A DNA stretch of 64,000 bases from Pseudomonadota bacterium (GCA_021777535.1 JAJYDN010000004.1:40207-104206), one strand, 5' to 3'. Shown: positions 1 through 10,018, numbered from the stretch's first letter. Numbers and translations are program-made. Notes: a model not told the origin generated them from the sequence alone.

Positions 1-120
1 GTGCGGACCAGCCGAAATCGCACACCGGTGTTTGCGTACTGACCATATGACCTCACTTCCGGACTCAAAAACAGCGCTGCATTATGGCACATTCGCACAG
101 GGCGCTGTCTATACCGCAAT

Positions 121-157
121 CGGGCCTTTGACCTCTTCTATCAAGCGGAAAGGCCCG
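121..157 (-). terminator. Inverted repeat downstream of the Pil-Chp operon
   Basis: A perfect 9-bp inverted repeat (CGGGCCTTT at 121-129, AAAGGCCCG at 149-157) with a 19-nt loop lies just beyond the last gene of the minus-strand chemotaxis operon. Its place suits a transcription end or 3'-processing hairpin. There is no T-run on either side and the loop is long, so a classical intrinsic terminator is doubtful. The rest of 1-180 shows no gene I can support. Confidence 0.3.
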
Positions 158-180
158 TACGGACGCCGCGGCGCGGATCC

Positions 181-639
181 TCATGTCGTCTTGGCGGGAT
201 AGAAAAGTTCGCGGATGGTGGTGAGATTGGGTATCGCGGCAGGGCGGCCATCCAGCACCAGAGTCACCGAAAAGAGCGGATTTTCGTTTCCGGTATTCGT
301 CATCAGCGCCATCGCGTCATCCAATACCCGCGGCTGCGGTTCGGCGCTTGTCAAAATGGCGAAGAACTCTCCGGCGTTGCGGCCGGCCAGCGGATAAAAC
401 ACCGCGACCCTCGAGCGGCTGTTCGCTTCGATGCCTTCGCTCCAGAGTTTCGTGATATCGCATACAGTAACCGGCCGTGAACGCCAGTTGATGAGGCCGG
501 TGATCCACGGCGGCGCAAGCGGCTGCTCGACGACATCCCGCAGCGTGATGATTTCAGCCACGAGCGCGCTCGGCAACAGCAGGGACCGCTCGCCTATCGG
601 CAGCAGCAGACCATGTACACGGTCATTGCGCATGGCCAT
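181..639 (-). CDS. CheW-like chemotaxis adaptor, last gene of Pil-Chp operon
   Basis: A 152-aa protein made of a single CheW-like fold. It has the hydrophobic opening about 'VHGLLLPIGERSLLLP', then 'ITGLINWRSRPVTVCDI', which matches the conserved CheW segment around the G-x-I-x-x-R-G-x-x-x-P-V core. CheW proteins tie receptors to a CheA kinase; here the partners would be PilJ and ChpA. The start at 639 overlaps the preceding CheW-like gene by 17 bp, and a second ATG at 633 would shorten this to 11 bp. Both suggest translational coupling. In Pseudomonas the gene after chpA/chpB is the CheW-like chpC, and this gene or its neighbour may be that orthologue. Family call is good; exact orthology is uncertain. 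Confidence 0.75.
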   Translation of the reverse strand: MAMRNDRVHGLLLPIGERSLLLPSALVAEIITLRDVVEQPLAPPWITGLINWRSRPVTVCDITKLWSEGIEANSRSRVAVFYPLAGRNAGEFFAILTSAEPQPRVLDDAMALMTNTGNENPLFSVTLVLDGRPAAIPNLTTIRELFYPAKTT

Positions 640-1087
640 GGCGGCGCTCCTCGTAAAGAAGATGGGCGATCAGGCCCCTTGTGGAAAACACCAGTGTCAG
701 CGTCCCCGTCTCCATTGCGGCCGCGTCAAAGAGTGGCTCGCCACCAGGCGGCAACGGCCCCAGGGGGAAAAACGGCTCGACACGAAGATGATCGACCGGC
801 ACGAGCCGCAAGTCGTCCACCAGAATGCCGACACCGTGTTCAGCAGTGTTCAGGAAGATCGCGCGCGTCCACGGAGCATCGGCGACCGGTTCCATATCCG
901 CATCGAGGGAAAACGCTGGCCATGCCACCCCCTGGACGACACGCTGCGCAGCCGCAAGCCCGACCGGCTTCACCAGCATATTCTCCCTGGGCTCGATCAC
1001 AAGCAGCGGTGTATTGGCGAGGAAAAACGTGCTGCTGCCCATACGCAGCTCGATATAGTGACGGATCGGCGCGCCAGGTGGGTTCAT
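623..1087 (-). CDS. Divergent CheW-like protein following chpA
   Basis: A 154-aa protein that looks like a weakly conserved CheW domain: 'HYIELRMGSSTFFLANTPLLVIEPREN' at the start and a later 'HGVGILVDDLRLVPVD' resembling the CheW 'vGllVDrv..v' strand. Its ATG overlaps the chpA stop as ATGA (1084-1087), so it is almost certainly translated from the same mRNA. The central 'G-L-I-x-x-R-G' segment is poorly conserved, so its receptor or kinase binding may differ from standard CheW. It could be the chpC counterpart or an extra adaptor. The gene call is secure by coupling and length; the CheW call rests on general pattern and position. Confidence 0.6.
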   Translation of the reverse strand: MNPPGAPIRHYIELRMGSSTFFLANTPLLVIEPRENMLVKPVGLAAAQRVVQGVAWPAFSLDADMEPVADAPWTRAIFLNTAEHGVGILVDDLRLVPVDHLRVEPFFPLGPLPPGGEPLFDAAAMETGTLTLVFSTRGLIAHLLYEERRHGHAQ

Positions 1088-4000
1088 GCGCGGCCCCTTT
1101 CCAGAAGTTCATTGATGTGTCTGCATACATCGTCTTCCTGGTAGGGCTTGCCCAGGTAAAGATCCACACCGAGACTCAGTGCCCGCTCACGGTGTTTATC
1201 GCCTGAACGGGAGGTAATCATGATGATCGGAATATGCCGCATTTGCGCGTCCCCGCGCACGCGCGTGGTGAATTCGTAGCCGTCCATGCGGGGCATTTCG
1301 ATGTCGACCAGCATGATATCGGCAGGATGCTCGCGCAACTGCTCGAGTGCATCGACGCCGTCTTTCGCCGTCATCACATCGAAGCCCTGTTTCTGCAGGA
1401 ACCGGCTCGTCACTTTGCGTACCGTGAGCGAGTCATCCACGACCAGCACAACACGGCGGCGGACCTGTTCGGCGGCTTCTGGTTCCACCGGTACCGGTAC
1501 CATCTTCACGACATCTTCGTCGACCCAGAGTCCCGGAATATCCAGAATCAGGATGACCCGCCCGTCGCCGAGGATGGTCGCGCCGAGCAATCCACGAATT
1601 TCGGCGAGCTGCGGCCCAAGCGACTTGACCACCACTTCGCGCGTGCCGAACAAGGCACTGACGGCCACCGCGACTTCGCGGTTATCGAGACGCAGGAGAA
1701 GAACGGGCACCTTGCGCTGCACGAGCGATGCCGATGCCACACCAAGGCGCAGACCCAGATCCATGAAGGGGTAATCCTGTCCGCCATAGCGCAGGGTCTT
1801 CTGGGCTCCGGTCATGGCGTCCTCTATGGCAGAGCTTGGCGCTTCGACGATATTGACGATCGCGGCCAATGGAATGGCGAACATCTGGTCGCCGCATCCC
1901 ACCATCAGGGCCTGCGTGATCGACAGCGTGAGGGGCAGGCGGATGGTGAACGTCGTGCCCCGGCCTTTGTGCGTTTCGACCGTAATGGCGCCGCCAAGTT
2001 TTTTCACCTCATTGTGTACGACGTCCATGCCCACACCGCGCCCGGACAAATGCGTGATGGTGGCCGCCGTGGAGAACCCGGGCAACAGGATGAACTGGAC
2101 GATCTGTTCGTCCGTGAGAACGGCATCCACGGGCATCAGTTCGCGCTCGATCGCCTTCGTGCGTATGCGCTCGACGTTCAGGCCCTGCCCATCGTCGCTG
2201 AAGCGGATCACGATCTCGCCGCTTTCATGCAACGTCTCGATGCGGATGGTGCCGGCGGGTGGCTTGCCGAGACGCGCCCGCTCGGCGACCCCTTCGAGAC
2301 CGTGGTCTAAGGCATTGCGGACCATATGCTCGAAAGGTCCGATCATGCGCTCGAGCAGGTGCCGGTCGAGCTCGACTTCCGCCCCCGACAATACAAGCTC
2401 GGCCTTCTTGTTGAGTTCCTGCGCGGTCTGCCGGACGATCTGGCGCAGCCTATGTGCCTGCGTCGCGAAGCTGACCATCCGCGTACGCATCAGACCTTCC
2501 TGCAGTTCGGTGTTCACGCGCGCCTGCTGCTGCAGTACCACTTCCGCCTGACTTACCACCGCATCGAGAGTCCCATGCACGGTGATCAAGTCGTGCATGT
2601 TTTCCGTGAGACCGCGCGTAAGCTGCTGCAACCGGGTATACCGGTCGAACTCCAGAGGATCAAAATCGGCTAATTGGATGTTCTCGCCGACAGCCGCCCG
2701 GAAACCGATCTGCGATTCCGCCTGGATTTCGAGTTCGCGGATCTGGTCGCGAAAGCGCCTCACGTTTCCACTCATCTCCGCCAGATGCTCGCGCAGGCGG
2801 AAAATCTGCTGCTCCATGCGCGATCGGGCGATACTGACCTCGCCCGCATAATTGACGAGCCGATCGAGCAGCGCGGTCTTTACGCGGACCTGGCTCGTCG
2901 TATCCGGACGGAATACCTCTTCGTCCGGCGCCGCAGCCGGCGCCGTGGTGGGCGCCGCCGCGGCACCGGCCGGGCTTTCGTTCAACTGGGAGAGCAGGTT
3001 TCGTTCGCGATCGACATCGGCTGGCGGCCGTTTGTCGATAAACGCCTGATAGAGATCGTCGAGACGCGCGACCGCTTCGTCCAGTACATCCATGAGACGC
3101 TCATCGCGGTTGACGCTGCCGTCTTCCACGCGCCGCAAGAGATCCTCAGTGGCGTGACTGACCTCACCGACCGTGATGGCCCCCGCCATGCGGGCAGCGC
3201 CTTTCAGGGTGTGCAAGATGCGCTTTAGGTCGCTCAGATGCAAATCGTTGGAGACGTTGCTGCGCCACAACGCAAGGGCAGAGCCCAGATTGTCGAGCAG
3301 ATCGCGGGCCTCGTCCCTGAAAATCTCGCGCAGCTCCGGATCGATTTCCTGTGCATCCTGGACGCTCGACGGGATCTCGGGCAGAAGCGGCGCCAGAGCC
3401 GGCTTTTCGGCCGCGGGCGCTGTTGGCGCCTCCTGGACGGCGCCCCCTGGCTCCGCACCGGCCTCGGAGAATCCTGAATCCTTTTGCTGCCACCAGGTAA
3501 TGGATCGATCAGCAGCGCCCGCGCCGACGAGGCGCTCGAGACGCGCCTCGAGAGACAAGAACTCCGTTCTCAACGGCGTCTCCTGCAAATCCGCCAGGAA
3601 ACGGGTCACGAGCTCCACAAACGCCGCAATGGTGGCGATCCCCTCGCGATCGAGGACTTCATCGCGCGATGCCACGGCCTGGAAGTAGCGTTCGAGCGCG
3701 GCGCCGCTGTCGGCCATTGCGAGCAGGGCCACCGACCGGGCACTTCCATGCAATGTATGCGCGGCCCGCAAAAGCGGCGCCGTGACAGGACTCCCCTCGC
3801 CCTGCTCGGCTGCAGCCTGCAGAATGGCGAGGTGATCGCGCATTTCGGTGACAAAGATATCCCGCAGCAGCGGATCGTTATCGAGAATGGAGCTCGCGCC
3901 CGATGGTACCGGCACGGTGGCCGTCGCGGCGGCAGCCGGCTCCTCGAGGGTACCCGCCTTATCAAGCGGTTCACGCGCAGACTTGGGCGCACTTTCCAAA

Positions 4001-6216
4001 ACGCTTATCAGATCTTCGGGCGGCGCCTTTGCAGACACAGAGATGGGGCTTGCGGCAACCGGCTCCAGCGGCACCGGCCGATTGTCGGCAAGGGCCTGCA
4101 GTCCGGCGCGCAGGCTCGCCATTTCGGGCATGGGACCATCGTGCTCGAGCGCATCCACCCAATGCTGAACACAGGCATGCGCGAATCCCACCCAGCGGAC
4201 GATGTCGTCGGTCGACGCCAACTGGCGGGCACGCACCCGGTTCAACAGAGATTCGGCATCGAAGGCGAGCTCGGCGATCTCACCGGCCTCGACCATGCGG
4301 CCACTACCCTTCAGGGTATGGAAGGCGCGTCGCGCCACGATCACTGCCTCTTCGTTGTCGCGCTGCGCCTGCCACTGCGGCATGCTCTCGTCGAGCTGGC
4401 GGAGCGCTTCGTGGGCATCCTCCAGAAACACCGGGAGGATCTCCGGGTCGATCGGGGGACGCGCACCGGCTGCGGCCCGCGCCGACACGGGCACCGAACC
4501 TGCAGGCGGCGCCGTATCGGGCCCCATGGCCGCTTGCAGACTTGCCACCACCGCCGCGAGCCTCTCCGCAGGCAAGGGGTGGCCGCGCTCGAGGCCGGTC
4601 ACCTGTGCCTCCAGCGCACCGACACCAATCGCCACCGCCTCGGCGCGCGCAGGCGACAGCGGCACGTCTCCGGTCGCCAACCGCGCAAGCAGCTCACCCA
4701 GATGCTGGGCCACGCCGGCGGCCGGCGGATCACCGGCAACCTGGAACGCGGCCCCCACCTGACCCGCGAGCGCCGGCAAACTCTCGATCAGCGAAAACTG
4801 TCCGGCGTCAGCCAGGAAGGCCGTAAACTGTGTCTCCAGGCTCTGGAGGTTGACGCGTATCTCCGCACCAAGGGATCCGATGAGGCGCTGCATCTCGTAC
4901 TCGCTGAGCGTGCCTTCGGATATCTCGATACCGCCCATGTCGGCCGGCACCGCATAGAGGGCCTGCAGGGCGCGCCGGCGGTCTTCCACCGGTCCCCGCC
5001 AGCCCACCCGCCCCGTTGGAATCTCGTGGATGGCGGATTCGACCTGCAGAAGCGCCTGCGCCATGGTCATGGCGGCAAGGGAGGATCTGTCTACATGACC
5101 TTCATCCAGCGCGCGGCAAAGATCCCGAAGATCGCCAGCCAAATCTTGCAGCGGAGCGATGCTGAGCGTCCCGAAGGTTTTGGCCATCTTGTCCAGCCGC
5201 TGCGCGAGTTGCTCGGCAATCGCGTGACCGTCCTTGGCATCGAAATAACCTGACAGCAGTTCCTGGGCGAGGTGGACCTCCTGCTCAAGCGCGCTCGTCA
5301 CGGAACGCAGCGCATCGAGGGCCGCCACCGGATAGGCGTCTTCCGCAATCGTGAGGCCAAACGCCTCGCGGATGGCATCCGCATCCGCCCCCGTTGCCGT
5401 ACTCTGACTGATCGCGAACAGCATTTCCCGGCTGAGCCGTTCGTAGGTTGCGCGGGCGCTTGCCTTGTCCTGACCGTCTGCACTGCGTTTGAGCTGCTGG
5501 TCGAGGCGCCCGAACATCTTCTTGTGCTCAAGCGCAGGCGGATTCTCTGCGGCCACGATGTCAACGAAGGCGGTGGCGATCCACAGGCACTGGGCTGCGG
5601 GCATGAAGGCCGCTTGCGCACCCCAACTGGCGAAATAAGGCTTCAATTGCGCAAGTACCGCCGCATCGGCCTTCTTTAGCCACTGCACGAGAAGCGCCTG
5701 AAATGCCGCACGCTGCTCGAGGAAGGCGTGCCCGAGCGCCGCCTCGTCGGTAACTGCCGGGCGCGGCGAGCGGACATCGAGGTTTGGGGAGAAAATAGAA
5801 AACATGTCTGCCGGGGGCAACCCGCGCGCGGCGCGCAGGTCATTCAGAAGCGGCAGGCAGATTTGGGCGAGAACACCCCGCCGGGATTGCGCGGCGTCGA
5901 GCACATCGGGCATCGACAGAACGAACCTGACCAGCGGCTCGAGACGCGCCGGGCTCGGTGCGTCGGCGCTCGCGAGCAGCTCCTCCGCCAAGGCCTCGGC
6001 TTCACCGATCAGTTCGGCCAGGTTGTCGAACTCGACCATCTTCAGGGTGCCAGCTATCTGGTGCAGATAGCTGGCACAGAGCCGGAGCCTCGCATCGTCG
6101 GCGCGGTTTTCCGTGAAGGCCTCAAGCGCCTGGCGCGCCTTTTTCAGAGTCTCATCGATCTCCTCTTTGACCCAGCCGAGAGTCCCCAGATCGACGCTGC
6201 TTGTGGTGGCCATCAT
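1084..6216 (-). CDS. chpA: ChpA-type hybrid chemotaxis histidine kinase (multi-HPt CheA with receiver)
   Basis: A 1710-aa kinase of the type IV pilus chemosensory system. HPt-type histidine segments are seen at H633 (HTLKG), H820 (HTLHG) and H1002 (HTLKG). A degenerate N-terminal HPt-like stretch (LHQIAG near H52) lacks the usual signature. After an Ala/Pro linker come the CheA dimerisation helices, the ATPase boxes (NALDHG near 1300, then DDGQG and GRGVGMD), a CheW-like domain, and a C-terminal receiver with VVDDS near 1590 and the phospho-acceptor Asp in LVDIEMPRMDGYEF near 1635. Pseudomonas ChpA is much longer, about 2470 aa with eight phosphotransfer-type domains, so this is a compact version. 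It signals to PilG and PilH to control pilus extension, retraction and cAMP-type outputs. It lies 21 bp after pilJ. No cheR/pilK or cheB/chpB gene is present in the operon. Confidence 0.93.
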   Translation of the reverse strand: MMATTSSVDLGTLGWVKEEIDETLKKARQALEAFTENRADDARLRLCASYLHQIAGTLKMVEFDNLAELIGEAEALAEELLASADAPSPARLEPLVRFVLSMPDVLDAAQSRRGVLAQICLPLLNDLRAARGLPPADMFSIFSPNLDVRSPRPAVTDEAALGHAFLEQRAAFQALLVQWLKKADAAVLAQLKPYFASWGAQAAFMPAAQCLWIATAFVDIVAAENPPALEHKKMFGRLDQQLKRSADGQDKASARATYERLSREMLFAISQSTATGADADAIREAFGLTIAEDAYPVAALDALRSVTSALEQEVHLAQELLSGYFDAKDGHAIAEQLAQRLDKMAKTFGTLSIAPLQDLAGDLRDLCRALDEGHVDRSSLAAMTMAQALLQVESAIHEIPTGRVGWRGPVEDRRRALQALYAVPADMGGIEISEGTLSEYEMQRLIGSLGAEIRVNLQSLETQFTAFLADAGQFSLIESLPALAGQVGAAFQVAGDPPAAGVAQHLGELLARLATGDVPLSPARAEAVAIGVGALEAQVTGLERGHPLPAERLAAVVASLQAAMGPDTAPPAGSVPVSARAAAGARPPIDPEILPVFLEDAHEALRQLDESMPQWQAQRDNEEAVIVARRAFHTLKGSGRMVEAGEIAELAFDAESLLNRVRARQLASTDDIVRWVGFAHACVQHWVDALEHDGPMPEMASLRAGLQALADNRPVPLEPVAASPISVSAKAPPEDLISVLESAPKSAREPLDKAGTLEEPAAAATATVPVPSGASSILDNDPLLRDIFVTEMRDHLAILQAAAEQGEGSPVTAPLLRAAHTLHGSARSVALLAMADSGAALERYFQAVASRDEVLDREGIATIAAFVELVTRFLADLQETPLRTEFLSLEARLERLVGAGAADRSITWWQQKDSGFSEAGAEPGGAVQEAPTAPAAEKPALAPLLPEIPSSVQDAQEIDPELREIFRDEARDLLDNLGSALALWRSNVSNDLHLSDLKRILHTLKGAARMAGAITVGEVSHATEDLLRRVEDGSVNRDERLMDVLDEAVARLDDLYQAFIDKRPPADVDRERNLLSQLNESPAGAAAAPTTAPAAAPDEEVFRPDTTSQVRVKTALLDRLVNYAGEVSIARSRMEQQIFRLREHLAEMSGNVRRFRDQIRELEIQAESQIGFRAAVGENIQLADFDPLEFDRYTRLQQLTRGLTENMHDLITVHGTLDAVVSQAEVVLQQQARVNTELQEGLMRTRMVSFATQAHRLRQIVRQTAQELNKKAELVLSGAEVELDRHLLERMIGPFEHMVRNALDHGLEGVAERARLGKPPAGTIRIETLHESGEIVIRFSDDGQGLNVERIRTKAIERELMPVDAVLTDEQIVQFILLPGFSTAATITHLSGRGVGMDVVHNEVKKLGGAITVETHKGRGTTFTIRLPLTLSITQALMVGCGDQMFAIPLAAIVNIVEAPSSAIEDAMTGAQKTLRYGGQDYPFMDLGLRLGVASASLVQRKVPVLLLRLDNREVAVAVSALFGTREVVVKSLGPQLAEIRGLLGATILGDGRVILILDIPGLWVDEDVVKMVPVPVEPEAAEQVRRRVVLVVDDSLTVRKVTSRFLQKQGFDVMTAKDGVDALEQLREHPADIMLVDIEMPRMDGYEFTTRVRGDAQMRHIPIIMITSRSGDKHRERALSLGVDLYLGKPYQEDDVCRHINELLERGRA

Positions 6217-6237
6217 CCCCCCGGTCTAAGCCAGGTC

Positions 6238-8355
6238 TCAAACCGGCAACTTGAAGCCCGCCACCGATGCCTGCAACTCGCGAACGAGATCCGACAGTTT
6301 CGTGATCGATTCGGCAGTCTGCTTGGTTCCTGTCGATGTCAGAGCCGTGGCTTCCTGAATGTCACCCATGCTATGGGACACCGTCGTTGCCGTTTCGGAT
6401 TGGGTATGGGCATCCTTGGCGATACGCACGATTAGGCCGGACAGCTGTTCCGACACCGACTCGATTTGTCCCAGCGCCTGCCCGGCCGCATCGGCAAGAC
6501 GCGTACCTTCGACCACGCCGTTAGTCGCCTTTTCCATCGACGCTACCGCCTCGTTGGTGTCGGCCTGAATCGTCTTCACCAGATCGGCGATCTGCTTGGT
6601 CGCCGCACCGGAACGCTCGGCAAGACGCTGCACTTCATCCGCCACCACCGCGAAACCGCGGCCCGCGTCTCCCGCCATGGCGGCCTGGATTGCCGCATTC
6701 AGCGAGAGGATGTTCGTCTGCTCCGCAATGTCATTGATGAGCTCGACGATTTCACCGATCTGCTGCGAGCTTTCACCCAGACGCTTGATGCGCTTGGCGG
6801 TCTCCTGAATCTGCTCGCGCATCTCATCCATGCCTTTGATGGTGTTTTGCACGGCCTCCGCGCCCCGCTTGGCGGTCAACACCGAGCCGCGCGCCACCTC
6901 CACCGATTGTCCGGCGCTTTGCGACATCTCTTCCATGGATTTGGCCATCGCACGCATGCGGTCGGTGGTCGCGAGAATCTGCTTTGCCTGCCGGTCCGCC
7001 GCTTCGTTCAGTTCGATAGCCGTCTTGCGGCTACGGTCGGACGCCATGGCCACTTCCTGCGCCGTCGCGTTGATGCGGTACACGACGTTGCGCATTTCCT
7101 TCACGGCATAATTGATGGAGTCCGCGATTGCGCCCGTAATCTGCTCGGTTACCTGCGGCTGAATCGTCAGGTCACCATCCGCCAGATCGCCCATCTCGTC
7201 GAGCAGCTTCAAAATCGCGTCCTGCGTTTCGCGGTTCTGGGCCGCGCTTGCCCGGGCACGCGCACGTTCGTCACCGACCAGTCGCGAGACCAGCAAGGCG
7301 AAGAAGACCAGCGCAAGACCGGTCGCCGCATAACCGACGAATTTCTCGAGCTGGCGCTGATGCGCGAGAGCGCCGTACGCGGCCACGAGCTTGCGGGCAT
7401 CGGCAAGGTCATGGTTACTCTTGCGGATGATCATGGTGCCAGCGCGCTGCGCCACGAAGAGCGGCGTGGCATCGCCAAGGATGCCATGCACGGCTTCGTC
7501 CATGGCCTGGAAGGCCTGCTGGGCCTCGCCAAATTTCTTCGCTGCCGAGGGCGGCAGCTGCGGAGCGAGTTGCGTCTGCGTCTGCTTGAAGAGTTTGGCG
7601 TCTTCGCCGAATTCCTGGGCCGCGACGGCCGCGGAGCGGCCACCCTGGGCGAACAGGTTGACCTCCATGGTGATGCGCTGGCTCAGCATGCCCTGCCGCG
7701 AACCGAGATAGATAAGCTGCGGCGACATGTGGGCGCGCATCCCGGAGGTGACGATTTCATCCCACAAGGCAAGCAGAAGCGGCGCGGTCTGATTGACTGT
7801 GGCCACGTAGTCATGCATCTGCAGGGCGGGGTCTTCCTGCTTCAGGATGTGATCGACGCGTCGGCGCAGAATGGTCCACGACTTCGAAACGCGATCGAGG
7901 GCCGGATGCACCGCCACCGGGGAAGGCGGCATGCCGATGGCGCCGTTGCCATCCTGCAGGCTCACGATGATGCGCTGGAATTCGTTACGCGAATGGCGCA
8001 GGTCACTGAACGCATTCTCTTCGCCAAGCGTTGCGGCGGCCGCGTCCTTCGCGATGCGCTGAGACAACATGAGCAGCTGGCTTGACTGCTCGATGTAGTT
8101 GGAGTCGCGACTGGTCTGCTGTGCCACGGTGTAGAAGAGAAACACCGCCGCGGCCAGCGCAACCACCAGGAGCGTCAGGATGACCGGGACCCCGGCAAAG
8201 TGGCCCAGATTGAGCTTTACCGCAAGCTTCTTGCGGACCGGCTTGGCCCGTCCCCTGGGCTGCATCTCGACGTATTGTTCGCCGCCGCCAACCGCCAACT
8301 CCTCGGTTGGCTGATCCAGAACGGCACCCTTCTTCTTTGAGAGTCTCGCCACCAT
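6238..8355 (-). CDS. pilJ: PilJ, methyl-accepting chemotaxis protein of twitching motility
   Basis: A 705-aa membrane receptor. A cytoplasmic basic leader is followed by a first membrane helix ([19 protein letters not shown], about 55-75) and a roughly 260-residue periplasmic region with the paired four-helix PilJ sensor pattern. A second helix ([20 protein letters not shown]) follows, then a HAMP region and a C-terminal MCP signalling hairpin. The tip signature '[20 protein letters not shown]' is intact with '[15 protein letters not shown]' after it. PilJ senses pilin or surface contact and drives ChpA through PilI. Start ATG at 8355; gene order pilI-pilJ-chpA is the conserved one. Confidence 0.93.
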   Translation of the reverse strand: MVARLSKKKGAVLDQPTEELAVGGGEQYVEMQPRGRAKPVRKKLAVKLNLGHFAGVPVILTLLVVALAAAVFLFYTVAQQTSRDSNYIEQSSQLLMLSQRIAKDAAAATLGEENAFSDLRHSRNEFQRIIVSLQDGNGAIGMPPSPVAVHPALDRVSKSWTILRRRVDHILKQEDPALQMHDYVATVNQTAPLLLALWDEIVTSGMRAHMSPQLIYLGSRQGMLSQRITMEVNLFAQGGRSAAVAAQEFGEDAKLFKQTQTQLAPQLPPSAAKKFGEAQQAFQAMDEAVHGILGDATPLFVAQRAGTMIIRKSNHDLADARKLVAAYGALAHQRQLEKFVGYAATGLALVFFALLVSRLVGDERARARASAAQNRETQDAILKLLDEMGDLADGDLTIQPQVTEQITGAIADSINYAVKEMRNVVYRINATAQEVAMASDRSRKTAIELNEAADRQAKQILATTDRMRAMAKSMEEMSQSAGQSVEVARGSVLTAKRGAEAVQNTIKGMDEMREQIQETAKRIKRLGESSQQIGEIVELINDIAEQTNILSLNAAIQAAMAGDAGRGFAVVADEVQRLAERSGAATKQIADLVKTIQADTNEAVASMEKATNGVVEGTRLADAAGQALGQIESVSEQLSGLIVRIAKDAHTQSETATTVSHSMGDIQEATALTSTGTKQTAESITKLSDLVRELQASVAGFKLPV

Positions 8356-8428
8356 GTTCTCAACCCCTAGTAGATTTTGCGCTCATGTCGCACACGATCC
8401 GCTGGCTGTGGCGCTATCCGCCGACGAT

Positions 8429-8974
8429 TCAGGCCGCGACGTGCTTGAAGGTCAGACTATCCGACAACGAGAGCAGATCAAACACACCCCATAAAACATT
8501 GTCCTGTAGATACGCCGTCTGGACATGCATCAAGACCGCATTATCCAGTCCGGCGATGTCGCGCCGATCCCGCTCGACATCGAAATGTTTCAATCCCGAA
8601 ACCTCGTTTACCAATAAACCGGTGCTGAGATCACCCACATGCATGACCAGCAGGCGCCCCTTGTCGTCGGCGGGCACCGGGGCCTTCCCGAAAAACTCCG
8701 CGAGATCAATGATCGTCAGCAAAGTGCCGCGCACGTTGGCGACGCCCTTGACCCAGCGCTTTGTTCCCGGAACCCGCGTCACGGGAGGACGCGGCAGAAT
8801 TTCTGCTATCTGGTCGAGAGAAACGAGCAGCAACGCGTCATCCAGCCGAAAGCTCAAACCCGTCCACAGGGGCGCCGCTTCGACCTGTTCGGGCAACCGC
8901 GGAGCGAGCGCACGGACCCGGTCTTGCATCTCGACAAGAAGGGTGAAGGCCTCGCGTTGCGTAACGTCGGTCAC
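8429..8974 (-). CDS. pilI: PilI, CheW-like adaptor of twitching chemotaxis
   Basis: A CheW-domain protein of 181 aa when started at the GTG at 8974, whose GTGA overlaps the pilH stop. An in-frame ATG at 9055 would bury about 80 bp in pilH and add a low-complexity leader without family resemblance, so I reject it. The sequence 'TGLSFRLDDALLLVSLDQIAEILPRP' is followed by 'RWVKGVANVRGTLLTIIDLAEFFG', a clear CheW core with the V-R-G-x-x-x-x-I-I-D motif, and later 'LLVNEVSGLKHF'. It bridges PilJ and ChpA. Position between pilH and pilJ matches Pseudomonas. Confidence 0.9.
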   Translation of the reverse strand: MTDVTQREAFTLLVEMQDRVRALAPRLPEQVEAAPLWTGLSFRLDDALLLVSLDQIAEILPRPPVTRVPGTKRWVKGVANVRGTLLTIIDLAEFFGKAPVPADDKGRLLVMHVGDLSTGLLVNEVSGLKHFDVERDRRDIAGLDNAVLMHVQTAYLQDNVLWGVFDLLSLSDSLTFKHVAA

Positions 8975-9333
8975 AACGCCCTGATCTTTTCCAGCAGCTG
9001 GCTTTCGGCAACCGGCTTGACGATGTAGTCGCGCGCCCCCTGGCGCAGACCCCAAGCCTTGTCGGTCTCCTGACCCTTGGTGGTACAGATAATCACGGGA
9101 ATGCCGCTGGTCGTGGGATTCTTCGTGATCGTACGGGTCGCCTCGAATCCGCTCATGCCCGGCATCACCACGTCCATCAGGATCAGGTCCGGACGAAACG
9201 TCTTCAGTTTCTCGATACTCTCCTCACCGCTGCGGGCCGTGGTAATCGTAAACCCGTTCCGCGTCAGCATCTCCTGCAACAGATGCAGCTCTGTGGGCGA
9301 GTCGTCAACGACAAGAATGCTCTTTATGGTCAC
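8971..9333 (-). CDS. pilH: PilH, single-domain response regulator
   Basis: A stand-alone receiver of 120 aa. Acidic pocket 'VVDDSPTE', phospho-acceptor Asp in 'LILMDVVMPGMSGFEATR', conserved Thr in 'PVIICTTKGQ' and Lys in 'ARDYIVKPV' are all present. In Pseudomonas PilH acts as phosphate sink or retraction-side output of ChpA, opposing PilG. It starts with GTG at 9333 and ends in a 4-bp GTGA overlap with pilI. Assignment of PilH rather than PilG comes from gene order. Confidence 0.88.
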   Translation of the reverse strand: MTIKSILVVDDSPTELHLLQEMLTRNGFTITTARSGEESIEKLKTFRPDLILMDVVMPGMSGFEATRTITKNPTTSGIPVIICTTKGQETDKAWGLRQGARDYIVKPVAESQLLEKIRAL

Positions 9334-9388
9334 CTTCTACTCCCTTGGTCGTGCGAATCGGCCTCTGACCTGAGTTTGCGCTTGGCAT

Positions 9389-9760
9389 TTAATGTACGTA
9401 CTTACTAATCACATCAATCAATTCTTCTTGCGTAAATGGCTTGTTGACGTGTTCCTCCGAACCCGCGATCTTGCCGCGGGCTTTGTCAAAGAGACCGTCC
9501 TTGCTCGATAACATGATAACCGGAATGTGGCGAAATTCGCGGTTATTCTTTATAAGAAGGCATGTCTGATACCCGTCAAGCCGCGGCATCATGATATCGA
9601 CAAAGATGATATCGGGTCGCTGATCCGTGATGACAGACATGGCCTCGAAACCATCACCAGCCGTGTAGACCTCGTAACCGGCCTTTTTCAGTAACGCCTC
9701 TGCAGTCCGCCGGATCGTATTGCTGTCATCAATGACCATGACCTTGATACCCACAGACAC
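9389..9760 (-). CDS. pilG: PilG, single-domain response regulator, first gene of the operon
   Basis: A receiver domain of 123 aa with 'VIDDSNTIRRTAEALLKKAGY', phospho-acceptor region 'IIFVDIMMPRLDGYQTC' and 'GSEEHVNKPFTQEELID' holding the conserved Lys. The opening 'VMVIDDSNTIRRTAE' and the terminal 'KYV-H' strongly resemble Pseudomonas PilG. The start is GTG at 9760 with a TGAGGT ribosome-binding site. PilG promotes pilus extension at the pole. It heads the seven-gene chemosensory operon, whose promoter should lie in 9761-10018. Confidence 0.92.
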   Translation of the reverse strand: MSVGIKVMVIDDSNTIRRTAEALLKKAGYEVYTAGDGFEAMSVITDQRPDIIFVDIMMPRLDGYQTCLLIKNNREFRHIPVIMLSSKDGLFDKARGKIAGSEEHVNKPFTQEELIDVISKYVH

Positions 9761-9840
9761 CTCACTTAAAGCCGGGCACCGAATCCGGCATGCAATTATT
9801 GCACCCTACTTGTTTTACTAGCATACAGACGCCGCGAAAT

Positions 9841-9861
9841 CCAATTCAAACCCAGAATTGG
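9841..9861. promoter_or_regulatory. Inverted repeat in the pilG / gshA divergent intergenic region
   Basis: CCAATTC (9841-9847) and GAATTGG (9855-9861) form a perfect 7-bp inverted repeat with a 7-nt spacer. It sits in the A+T-richer 258-bp gap between the divergent pilG and gshA genes, which must hold promoters in both directions. The repeat could be an operator or a small hairpin. No protein can be named from it, and I could not pick a confident -35/-10 pair for either gene. Confidence 0.3.
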
Positions 9862-10018
9862 TGTGAAATCCGACGGGGGGCAGGCTTACCGTGGATTCTA
9901 GCCCACTACCGCGCCTTCACCAAACCAGCGCCCCCCGGCACGGAGCCGTTACGCATTGCTTGACCTTTCGGCAAACAGGTAGGATAAAAACCTTCCCTAA
10001 TCTGACGGGACCAAGCCC

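Noticed and set aside
1..42. Open frame ending at a TGA at 40-42, perhaps the tail of an upstream plus-strand gene
   Set aside because: Only 13 codons are visible, with no family sign, so it cannot be told from chance.
3484..5253. Long plus-strand open frame of 589 codons
   Set aside because: It lies wholly antisense to chpA, is rich in Arg/His/Gly and has no domain; a GC-bias shadow.
6466..8085. Long plus-strand open frame of 539 codons
   Set aside because: Antisense shadow of pilJ without any motif or ribosome site.
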